A DNA stretch of 64,000 nucleotides from Melitaea cinxia (Eukaryota > Arthropoda > Insecta > Lepidoptera > Nymphalidae). The stretch lies in NCBI RefSeq assembly GCF_905220565.1, contig NC_059416.1, forward strand, positions 744,001 to 808,000, in the 5' to 3' direction. Both the position numbers and the translations under genes were made by a program. This document shows, one piece after another, positions 12,501 through 25,800 of this stretch (its first letter is position 1; every line of letters begins with the position of its first letter). A model generated the notes under the pieces. It worked only from the letters and a program-made list of their open reading frames with translations, did not search any database and was not told the origin of the DNA.

Positions 12501-15500
12501 CTGAATGTATAAATCAGATCGAAAACGTCACCCTACCGGGAGAAAGATGTTATCGACTTTTTATAGCTAAATATTTAAATAAATCGTTTCGAATTCAATT
12601 CTGTTGAATATGGGTTTTATTTTGACTCAGAATAAAGATTACATAAAAATGGTAAAAACGCGAAATATATCTGTCGTCAGTCAATCGTTGTTGAAATACA
12701 ATAAATGGATATGTAAGATAGATGGCATAGTATTTTGTGAATTGATGATAATATAGAAGAACTTCAACAGACAGGGTAGGTTTGATCCACAATGATACTC
12801 TACATGAGAATGGCGCATAATTTTTCCATTATGAGTAATGATTTCTCTAAGTATTTGTGAACCAGAACCTAAGACTAAGAAACGTCTTTGTTTTTATTTT
12901 GTAAAGAATAAATTTTATTTTATATTAGATTTTAACTGTAAACAATAATAAACAAACACATTTTTTTATAATCAAATTGTATAATGATTTTCAGAATAAT
13001 AGTAATTGAATTACTTCGTGTAATAAATTCATTATTATAATAGCTATTTTCTAGGTTCACAAGAAATATAATATATGTTGTGCTTGTAAATATCAATATA
13101 GTAGCTTATTTGACATCCGTAAAATGAAGATTTGTTTTTTGTATATTATTAAAGATGTATACTACATATATGTATACAATTTAGAATGTTTATAAGAACA
13201 TTTCTGCTGGTATAAATATAAGAGTCCTTTAATATAACATTTTCTTTTAAGTTTTGTTACATTAATCTTGCCTTAATATCTTTTTTCGGTTAATATCAAA
13301 TTTTGGCGGGAAGTCCGCGTTGCGCGCGACTCCAATCAATATTTTTGGCTTTGAGTTATAAGTACTCAGCCTTATTGTCAATCGTTATCCGGTTACTTTC
13401 ATTACTTTTATTGACATTTTCTTTGTGTTGACTTCATATTCATAACTGAACGTTTTTTCATTCTAATTTTTATGGAAATTATTTTTAAAGTAGTTTATTA
13501 AAATGTATTTGTTTCGTTTTTTATTTAAACTGGCCGTTGAATTATTTTATACAGAAATAAAAGAGTGTATTATTAAGTTATTAATGAAATAGAAATAATA
13601 TTTTTTTTATTGGCTGGTTATAAGTTTAAAGCAATAAAATCAATAAAAAAATGTTTCTTCTAAACGTAAAATATAAAAGACAGATAATATTTATCTTTTT
13701 ATTTCAACAATGTTTCTTTTGTTTGCCGCGACCAAGGACGTTTTATACAAAGTTTTTTTTAATACTTTTTGTGTGCAATGTCATTAGATCAAAACGCTGA
13801 ACTGAAGAAATTTGAACTGAAATAAAATATATATTTAGGCGCATATCTCCTTATTTATATGTATTTTCATATTTTCATTAGTATTTTTGATGATAACTGA
13901 CATTTTTACAGCTTTCTATTAATATAGTAAAAAATGAAATTAATGAAGTAATCAAAATGAAAACCAAAAATCAAAATTCATTTTTCAAGACATTATTTTT
14001 AGTGTCATATATATTAATACGCTAATGTTAAGATGTTTGACTCCCTTTTTTAGAAAAAACCTCACAATTACCCCATATAAATTATATATCATTTTCTAGA
14101 TAATTGCTTGCTCTACCGACATCAACAACTAAAAAATTATTATTGCTTTTTTGTAAATTAATTAATAATTAAAATTGTATATATGACGACTTTAATTGTG
14201 AAACAACGTCAACATGACTGTCGGTAATTTTTTTACCTTTACAGTGAAAATTATTCGCACAGGTATTGCTAGTTAATCGATAATTCTAGATAATGTGAAG
14301 CTACAACCAATTCGAAATATAGATTCTGCTGATAATAATCATCAAAAAACTCAACAGATACTCTTTTATAATACTTAAAAACCATAAAAAATATTTAGTC
14401 TATGTACCGTCGGACAAGAAAGTGGCGTACCACCTTAAGGTTGACTGCCGCTTGCAGATTCATAGGTGGTAAAGATTAGTTTCGCTTGCAGATCGATCTG
14501 ACAACTTCTATTGCCGTCTTTATCTGATTATTGATAACAATATTATTTATACCTAATAGAGTTTAAAATGTCATGCATAATAATGACGTATGAATACTTA
14601 TCAATTATGTTTACGTCATTATTATATGTTTCTTTAATATCTTTTAATAACGAACCTTGTTGTAATTTTCGATGACCAGGAAACTAAATCAAAACTGGTA
14701 CACCACTTTCTTGGCCAACCGTACATATATAAAGTAATAATATAGATTATAAAAAAAATGTATATCAAAAAGGAGTTTTTATAACATTTAAAAATACAAT
14801 TCTCCTAAGAAATAGCTTAATAAATTTTAGTTTAGATATCATGGAGCAAAAGAGTGATATTTCCTGAGAAACATGGCTTTCAACCGCAAAACCCCAAGTA
14901 TCTTTTTTATTTCGTCCCTCCATGTTTTATTTATCAATCGCCATGGTTTCATTCCAAACATATTTTCTCTAAAAGGATTTTTTATGGCCGAGAATTTCTG
15001 TTAAAAGATCAGCAATCATAGTACAGAAGTATGTTAGGGACTCTTAATTATTAAAAAATTAATTGAAAAATATGTATAATTTGGTTCCAGTCCAAACATA
15101 TTTTATCTAAAAGGATTTTTTATGGCCGAGAATATCTGTTAAAAATCAGCAATCATAGAACAGATGCTGCTGCCCGTCTTCGGCCTGTGTATTTCAAAGC
15201 CAGCAGTTGGATGGTTATCCCGCCATCGGTCGGCTTCTTAAGTTCCAAGGTGGTTGTGGAACCTTGTTATCCCTTAGTCGCCTCTTACGACACCCACGGG
15301 AAGAGAGAGGGTGGCTAAATTCTTTAGTGCCGTAGCCACACAGCACATTGATTTATTAATAATAGATAATTACCGTAAATCTGCGGCACCAAACGCTTAA
15401 CCATCTGATGTCCTTCAATCTCTTCCCGCCGGGCAAACGTAGCAGGATGTCCGTATTTTTGTGTGCCGTTAGTACCGGCGGATCGCTGGAGAAAAATAAA

Positions 15501-18500
15501 CATTATTATTAACATTTTTATTTCTATAATTGAAATTTTTTTTAATCATATAGAAGCAGTAGGTAGTTGAACAAAATAGGTCTCACGCTTGTATAATCTA
15601 AACAAATAAATAAAATTGGAGTGTCTGTTTGTATTATTAAAATAACCGCTTTTCACTAAATGCATATGGATGTATACACGGTTCATATACCAAAAATATT
15701 TTTTACAATTTTCGTATATATGTCTGTCTGTATGTTTGTTTCGGCTAATCTCTGAAACGGCTGGACCGATTTTGACAGGACTTTCACCGGCAGATAGCTG
15801 ATGTAATAAGGAGTAACTTAGGCTATTAATTTTATTTAATTTTATTTTAGAAATTTATTTATTTTATAACTCTGCAAACTGAAAAATAACTTTTTGTTAA
15901 ATTTCACGCGGACGAAGTTGCGGCCACAGCTAGTTTAACATTTATTTAAATATGTAAGCATAGTAAACATGTTTATGTGAAAATAGGACGCGTACACAAG
16001 ATCACGAGATCATTAAAAAGTTCTTTTCGGTTCTAGAACACGGAAGATCTCGTTATTCGATTCGGTTGGAAATTGTATCCTGTTTTGTAATGTTCATTAC
16101 AGTGGTATGATAGATTTTATTTTAAATAAATCGTAATTAGACCGGTGGTAGACTAGTTCTCAGATTTTACGAAAATTGTGTCCGCACTGTTTTATATGTT
16201 ATTAACATTACGTCATAAGCTTCGTACTTTTTTACAAAAATCATCTGAAAATGAGAAATAGCTGCTGAAAGAATAGCTGACTAAATACTTTGAATAACTC
16301 CTCGGAAATATTTGTTTTGAGTCTAAATATACTTTTATAATAAATAAATCAACGCTTCACACTCAACGGCCCCCAGTAGGATTTTCTCCTGTTTTAGGAG
16401 TCCGGAAATACAATACACAAGCACAAACGCCTAGACCACAACAAACATCTATATGGCCAATACAAATGTCTGTTGCGACCGCCAGCGTAGCAGCCAGTGC
16501 CGTGACCGCTGCGCTAGCGCGTCATTTTCAATGTACTTATGGACAGAAAAAATTGTTAATAATTTTAATTTATCTGAAAATCTTTCCCAAAAAAATATTA
16601 ATTCCCTCATTTTTTTATCATCTCTCTGTTCGTCTGAGTACTTTTTCTCCGAATACGAGTAATTTGTTGCACTAAATAGAAAGAATAATCACAGCTGTGG
16701 TCTTGAAGATCTAACGTAAAATCTAAAATAGGTTTCATGTTGATATATGGTCAAGAAGTAAAGTTATTAACTAAGAAACAATTGTAGTAAAACCGTTTTC
16801 AAGATTAGTCGTAAAGAAAAATACTTATAATTAGAGTAGACGAAGTGACGAGTTTGGCTAGTTATAGAACTTAGTAAAATCAATAATTTTAGTATTTATA
16901 CTAATATTATAAGGATGAAAGATTATATGTATAAAATAGTAACTGTAAGAAGGATTAGTCTAAGTTTCGGAATACTTTTACATATGACTGTTAGATGGCA
17001 TGCTATCTCCAAACGGGGTGGCGTATCACTTGTTTATATATGTATAATAATGTTATTCACAGACTATAAATTAATAAAAATACTGTGTTATTCAGGTTAA
17101 AATCTATTTAGTTCTATTTATAATATTATAATATAATTATAAAATTATATACTCGAATAAACACTGGTCCCATTTTAAAAGTTTTATGTATTACTAGATC
17201 AATCCTACGTTATCACTAAGTGACATAGGCTATATTTTAATGAGAGAAAACGAAATAGACAGAATCCTATAATCCACGCGGACAAAGCAGTAGCGGAATT
17301 CTAGTGTATTAAAAGGTAAAAATTATATGAAAATAATGAGGTCACAAACATGGAACACGTACAAGTTTTGATAAATGGAGTGATAAAATAAATGATTAAA
17401 GTATATCAACGCTTTGTACCTGTATTATAAGTCGGGAAAATGCGGCGTTTTATAACATAAAAAATCTTTTCGATCTTTCATTTAAACGACGAGTTATATT
17501 TTTTATTTATACAACTTGCTCGGCAAACAACTGTAGGTACGGCTCGCCTGATGTTAAGCGATTAGCATCGCTTATAGACGCCTGCAACACTACATACATC
17601 GCGAGCACGTTGCCGAACCTACCCACAATCCCCACAGGAGTTCTGGTCACCTTACTCAACACAGGAACACAACACTGGTTGAAGGCAGTATTACTTAGCT
17701 GTGATCTTCTGTAAGGTCGAGGTACTTCCCCAGTCGGACTACTCCAGATTTTTAGCAGCATATTAAGACCAGACCTGAGGGGATTGGGCTAGATTCGGCG
17801 ACGCGCTTACGACGCGTCGTCGCTCTTGTTGCAGGAATCTATATTTAAGCTACGGTATTTATTATTTATTTATTTTATTTATTGTACATAACAACAATCA
17901 ACACAATAACATATTACAAATAAAAAACAGTGTACAAAGACGGTCTTATATCGCTATCGCTAGAGGAGCGATCTCTTTCAGACAACCTTTGGGCATATAG
18001 GACATAGCTACATTGCTTACCTTCGCTTTGTTCAAAAAAAAAAAACTTACCGGCTGACATAATCCTCTGGATAGGGTACAAGAGTACCCTCTGGTGACGG
18101 CTGGGGGGTGTCACCCACCCAGAAGTAGGCGTCTGGGCCTGTTCCATCGTACGCGAATCCCTGGATGAAGATGGTGCTTTCATCGACGGCAAACACAGTC
18201 CCGGCTATCCCGTGTGCGTACTTCCTCAGCTTTCCGATGATACGGCCATAGTACGGCTCACTTCGCTTCGACGCGGTCAAATCTATGGACAATGTAAATA
18301 TATATAGTAATTTGCAACAAAAAAAAAAACGAGCGTGCTTTAGGTCACAAGACTGAAGTAAAACTTCTGTACAATAGGACTATGAGAGAAAGAGTAAAAG
18401 AAAAAGTGTTCGCACCTCACTCTATTGCTCCATTCATCTCACCCGATCACTATTCGTAACGCTCTCGTCACGCATTTACCTGCTTACTCCCCAAGTCAAG

Positions 18501-19770
18501 CGGGCATAAAGAAGTTCTACTTCAATAATAAAACTTAAATATTTTTGAGATATGTATAGGAGGAAAAATTATAGGGTGGGAGGCCAGAGCTCCTGGGAAG
18601 GTTCAGGGGTAGGGTCGGCAACGTATTTACGATACTAACTAGAAGTCTTCTTGGGTGTTACAGGCGTCCAAAGACTACAGGAACCGTTTAGATTGTCGAA
18701 TGAACAAAATCAAAAATAAATTTCTATTCAAATCATTTATTGTTCTACATTATTATCTTGTAACTTAGCAATACATAGCTAAGAATATCTAAAAAGATTT
18801 GCTGAGAGTCGTTTAAGACATAATAAGAAGCACTATACTCACGAACTGGACAGGCATTTCGACAGGGCAATTGGCTCTCCAGCAACCAAACGGTTTTATT
18901 AGAACAGTTTATGTGGTAACCAAGATAAGTGAGTACAATAGCTGATAACTACAGTCGTCAAGATGTTCTCTTGTTATTCTGCCATCATCCGTTCATTCAA
19001 AATGTTGACATCCAACGTAATATTTATTTAACCGGTACTTTTTACTGCAATAGTATTTATTTGCTCGCAAAATAAAAAACCGACTTCAATTACATCGTCA
19101 AGTAATGCAACGTAAGTAGACGAAAAAATTTATTAACAAACGCACTAGTCGTCATTACGATTTTCGAGGGTTCCCCACGATTTCTCTGGGATTTCATCAT
19201 CAGATCCTGCTTTTCTTATCATGGTAACACACTTGGGATATCGCCTTTCCAACAAAAAAAGAATTATCAAAATTGATTCATAAACGACAAAGTTATCCCC
19301 GAACATACCTACATAAAATATATATATCAGCCTTCAGCCTGTAATATCCCACTACTGGGCATAGGCCTCTTTCCTCATGTAGGAGAAGGATCAGAGCTTA
19401 ATCCACCACGCTGCTCTAATGCGGGTTGGTGGATGTATTCCCTACTATGAGTAACGATCGCTATCAGGTGTACATGATAACAACCGAGACCGACGGCTTA
19501 ACGTGCTCTCCGAGGCACGGTGGGGAGACACACAAGGACTGCACAAACACCCAGACCACGGCAAACACCTGTATGGCCAATACAAATGTTTGTCATGTGC
19601 GGGGATCGAACCCGCAACCGCCAGCGCAACAGGCACAATCCATGACCGTAACCGTTACGTCAACGCGGCGTCAATATATATATATGTGTGTGCGTGTGTG
19701 TACGGTCGAATGGAGTAACCTCCTCCTTTTTAACCGACTTCCAAAAAAGGAGGAGGTTCTCAATTCGACG

Positions 19771-19806
<36 letters not shown>

Positions 19807-22800
19807 ATGTTACATCAGAACTTTTGACCGGTTAGACCGATTTCGACAAATTTAGTTTTAATCGAAAGGTGGTGTGTGCCAATTGGTCCCATTTAAATTT
19901 ATTTGAGATCTAACAACCACTTTTCGAGTTATATCTAATAATGCGTTTTTACTTGACGCTTTTTTCGTCGACCTACGTTGTATTATACCGCATAACTTTC
20001 TATTGGATGTACCGATTTTGATAATTCTTTTTTTGTTGGAAAGGGGATATCCCTAGCTTGGTACCATGATAAGGAAACCAGGATCTGATGATGGAATCCC
20101 AGAGAAATCGAGGAAAACTCTCGAAAATCCGTAATAACTTTTTACTGGGTGTACAGATTTTGATAATTTTTAATTTAATCGAAAGCTGATGCTTATCATG
20201 TGGTCACATATAAATTTTATCGAGATCTGATAACTACTTTTTGAGTAATCTTTGATAACGCGTAGTTGCTTGACTATTTTTTCGTCGATCTACGTTATAT
20301 TACTTGTCGATGTAATTGAAGTCGGTTTTTTTTCGTTTGCGAGCAAACACAATTATTTGAATTCTATTAAAAATACTTCAAATGATGTTTAACTTATAGT
20401 TTGACGTGTTCTGTATAACAGTATAATTATAGCATACTAGCTGTACCCTGCGCGCGTTGTTGCACTTTTTTTTGGTCGTACCAACTCAGAAACCTTTGTA
20501 GGCTTATGCACAACATTTTGCTGCATAGTTTACGATTCTATAAATGACACACAGACAAACATTCTTTTTTATAGATATAGATTAAAGCATGGTTATAAAA
20601 ATCTAGAGGTTTAAGAGTAAGCGTTTCCCTTATTTTTGATTTTGTGATAGTAAAGCACAGTCTCATTCGAGGCGTGCAATACGAATTTCACCTATCTGCT
20701 TAACGTACAAAAATTAAATAATTATCATCTTTAGTATATTAGTGATAAATCGCAAAAAAGTGGGCTGCAATATTCCTGACCAGGCTATATTATATTCGGC
20801 AAACGCCATTCAAACCAGACTTAACAGGCAAACCTATGTCATCGTATTCGAAATGAAATAACGCTCATTTTGATGTAAGATTTATTTATAAGGCCTGTTG
20901 GTGAAAGTAATTATATCAATATATATTAATATAGGTTTAAAGAATTTCGTCATTCATCATCACCATTTCAGCCTATTAGGCATAGGCCTCCACAAGTTCT
21001 CGCCAAAAATGGAGTGAACTCATGTGTTTAGTCCATAGTCACCACGCTGGGCAGGCGGGTTGGTGACCGCAGGGCTGGCTTTGTCGCGCCGAAGACTCTG
21101 CTGCCCGTCTTCGACATGTGTATTTCAAGAATTTATATCGAATAAAAACATACCGTTTACTTATATAGAGACAATCAATGTACTATAGGATGTAACAATT
21201 TTTACCTCTAGAACGCTTAATCGAAACATTTACAATGACATTGTATATACGGGTTCTTTTAATTTTGATTTAAAAATATTAATGCTATCCGAATCTGGCT
21301 AGGCTTTTAAGAAGCAAATTTTGAAGTTAGATAGGTTAGGGTTATTTTTTTTTTGTAACCTAATTATGTCGATATATGGTACTAACTACTAATTTGGTAG
21401 TTAGATCATTATTCCAGCCTATTGCAGTACTGCTGAACATAGGCCTACACAAGTTCGCGCCAAAAATGCGCGAACTCATGTGTTTTGCCTCGTTTTGTGG
21501 TAGTTAGATATGTTAGGGTTATTTTTTCTTGTAACAAAATTATGCCGATAAACGGTCAAATTTTGAGCTTAGATAATTCAACGGTTCTTAATCTAAAGCC
21601 TTACCTCGAATCTCCAACATGATTTGGTAAATTATTATATAGCTGCACTCCCTCAAACAATATAGGATATAGGATATTACAGTTTTCTTACCATACTTTG
21701 TACGTATACTTACGTTACATGTTTACACCTGCCAACCCAGCAGTCATGCCAGGAAAATAATAGACTAATGGACAACCAACCAGCGTTTACATTTACCACA
21801 GACTTCATACTGTCAGTAGGTATTAAATGTATACTTCAAACTCGTTGTTGGATTTTTAAATAAAAATAAACTTTTTAATTTTGAATTAAATATAGCCTGT
21901 TTTTCAGGGAACCTTTTCGTGATTATATTGCTAATATAAATAAATAAATAATAAATAAATATTTACAGCATACACACACGGTCATCTGTTCCTAAGGTAA
22001 GCAACTTAATGCTTGTGCTATAGTTAGCAGCCGACTGTTATAGCTACATTTTTTTTTTCGATAAACATACATATAAATAAACATATATATTACGCCCAGA
22101 CTCACAGGGTGGGAATCGAACCCACAAACCCCGGAGCAGAAAGCAGCGTCATTACAAACTGCGCCAACAGGTTAGTCCTATACTAAAAAATTTTCACCTA
22201 TCAAGCAGATCGGTGAAGTTCAGATCTCCTACTATAACCTGCCCAACGCAAACACTAAGAATAATATAAAGAGGATTTAATGGCCATTCTTATTACAGAT
22301 ATAATTGTTTTTGTATTTTTATTTTTATGTTTTTTTTTATTTATTTTTTTTTAAATTAAATATCACAAATTTCGAAGTAAAAAATTAATTACTTTCTAGT
22401 TGATCTGTAGATACTCATTATATAAAAAATTCTAATAAAGGATTGAAATACCTAATTATCCAAAAATTTGAAACTAACGCACCGATTTTAATGAATATTG
22501 CGAAAAAGAAGTGTGCGTACAAATCATACACGGCAGAAGTAAAACTTCTGAAAATTAGCCTACGTGAGTTTTTTTTTTTTTTCACCGTGAATATAAAATA
22601 CTGTGCAACTGTAACGTATAACGTATTCTACCTCATTCTCTCCCATAAATTAATTTTTTTATTATCGTGACGCATTTTCGTTTCATCTAGTTTCAAAGTG
22701 ATGCTAAAGAAGTTTCACTTCGAAATGTATATATGTTATCTGTGCCAAGTCCTGTAACCGAACTCTCTGTGATATTTTTATATAATCATAAAAATCTAAT

Positions 22801-25800
22801 CCTACAAAAGTGATGATCGTTTAGGCGTTCACATTATGATTACGACGGCGTATTTATCTAATAACCCCTCCGGAACCCTCCCCATTAAGGGATATTTTGA
22901 TTGACATGCTTCGCCCCCCGAGAATGTGCGACGTTAGGGTGATTTTAGGGTTGTCGTGTCCAAGGAAACTCTAATTGTTTATAACTTTTCAGCTTTATAA
23001 TATTCTTACTAAGATTTAACAAGAAAGTCAACTCTGCACTATTAATATATATTTTTAGTGAAAATTATAAGGCGTAAAATGAGTATATTATACAGCCTGT
23101 AATATCCCACTGCTGGGCATAGGCCTCTTTCTCCATGTAGGAGACTGATCGGAGCTTAATCCATCACACTGCTCAACTGTGAGTTGGCGGATATATTCCC
23201 TACTATGAATAAAGATTCCTGTTCAGGTATTTATGATAACAAATGAGACCGACAGCTCAACACGCTCTCCGGGGCGCGCTGGAGAGATCCACAAGGACAG
23301 ACATCCATACCGGACAGAAATATCTATACAAATAATTAAAATTGGAGTGTCTGTTTGTAATATTAAAATAGCCGCTTTTCACTAAATGCATATGGATGTA
23401 TACACGGTACATATACAAAAATAACATTTTTTATAATTTTTGTCTGTCTGACTGTCTGCCTGTCTATTTGTTCCGGCTAATCTCTGAAACGGCTGGACCG
23501 ATTTTGACGGGAATTTCACTGACAGATAGCTAATATAATAAGGAGTAACTTAGTCTACTTTAATTTTAGAAACTAATTTATTTTATAATTCTGCGAACTG
23601 ATAAATAACTTATTTGTTAAATTCGATGCGGACGAAGTCGCGGGCACAGCTAGTTTGTAAATACAAATATCCATCCCGAGCGAAAATTGAACATACGTCA
23701 CACGTACCACCACCACTGCACCTAAGCGGTTTTTATTATATCACAAGTTACGTTGTTATTAGTATATATTTACTTCCATACTTTTTAAAGTTATTTACCA
23801 TCTTTTATGACCGAAGTTGGCTCAAAGATAAGGAAAACTTCTAGAAAATTTAGCTGAGTAAAGGCGTTCTTACGCTCTCTGTCTTATCTTTGAAATTAAT
23901 TTCCAAATTTTAAGAATAAGTATTCTATTTCACTTCATAACTTTAAACTAACTACAAAGTGAACTGTTGACTTCTTATAAAATTAATGAAAATTTAAATT
24001 CCCTAAAATAGAAATAAATGGAGAGTTAAGTTTACAAAGCTTTGTTCTAGAATATCTAGACTTAGAGTTCTGTGCTATCCTGATTAAGTTAGAATATGTT
24101 TTATTCATTAAAATAAACATCCATAACAGAGCATTCAATAAAAAAAAAATAACGATTGTGCTTTAGACCACACGACTGAAGTAAAACTTACGAAAGGTAA
24201 CTCTATCTCTTTCTACCTTCACTAACTTGTAAGTTATAGGAGGGGGCTTGACTTGGGGAGTAAGCTGGTGAATGTGTAACGAGAGCGTTACGAAAAGTTT
24301 GATCGAGCAAGGCGAACGGAAGGTGAGAGGGAGATATACCTAAGTTAGTTGTGTAGTGTGCTTTAGTACACTCGTTTTTTCGTTTAGTTACAACTCAATG
24401 ATTTGTTATTATTATATCTCATTTTTACAAAAATAATGTTCTGTTCTCCTGTAACTTGTAATCTATAATATATATAAACGCGAAAGGTCATTCATCACGA
24501 AATCTCCGAAACTATAACACCTACAAACTTGAAATTTGGCAAGTAGGCTCCTTATAAGACGTAGGCATCCGCTAAGAACGGATTTTACGAAACTCGACCC
24601 CTAAGGGGGTGAAATGGGGGTTGCAAGTTCGTATGAACGTCCTATGATTTTGAAGTAAGAGACTTGAAATTTAAAATGTATGCTCTACAGATGATGAGAA
24701 GGTGTTCAAATAATATATCTTTAGAAATCAACTCCATTTTGGGGTTGAATGGGGGGATGGTAGGTTGACTCACTCATCACGAAATCTCCGAAACTATAAC
24801 ACCTAAAAACTTGAAATTTGGCAGATAGGCTCCTTATAGGGCGTAAACATTCGCTAAGAACGGGTTTTACGAAATTCGACCCCTAGAGGGGTAAAACGGG
24901 GGTTGAAAGTTTGTATGAAAGTCCTATGTTTTTGAAGTAAACGACTTGAAATTTAAAATGTATGCTCCATAGATGGTGAGGAGGTTTCTAAACAATGTAT
25001 CTTTAGAAATAAAATCCCTTTTGGGGTTAAAACGGGGGATGGTACATTGACTCATTCATCACGAAATCTCCGAAACTATAACAGCTACAAGCTTGAAATT
25101 TAGCAAATAGGCTCCTTATAGGGCGTAAACATCCGCTAAAAACTGATTTTACGAAACTCGACCCCTAAGGGGATAAAACGGGGATTGGAAGTTTGTATGA
25201 AAGTCCTATGTTTAAGAAGTAAGAGACTTGAAATTTAAAATGTATGCTCTATAAATGATAAAAAGGTGTCCAAATAATGTATCTTTAGAAATCAACCCCC
25301 TTTTGGGGTTAAAACGGGGGATGGTAGGTTGACTCACTCATCACGAAATCTCCGAAACTATAACATTCAAAAACTTGAAATTTGCCAAGTAGGCTCCTTA
25401 TAAGACGTAGGCATCCGCTAAGAACGAATTTTACGAAACTCGACCCCTAAGGGGGTAAAACGAGGGTTGGAAGTTTGTATGAAAGTTCTATGTTTTTGAA
25501 GTAAGATGCTTGATATTTAAAATGTATGCTCTATAAATGATGAGAGGGTGTTAGAATGATGTATATTTAGAAATCAACTCCCTTTTGGGGTTACAACGGG
25601 GGATAGTAGTTTGACCCATTCATCACGAAATCTCCGAAACTATAACACCTACAAGCTTGAAATTTAGCAGATAGGCTTCTTATAGGACGTAGACATCCGC
25701 TCAGAACGGATTTCACGAAACTCGACCCCTAAGGGGGTAAAACGGGGGTTGGAAGTTTGTATGAAAGGCCTATGTTTTAAAAGTAAGAGACGAAATTTAA

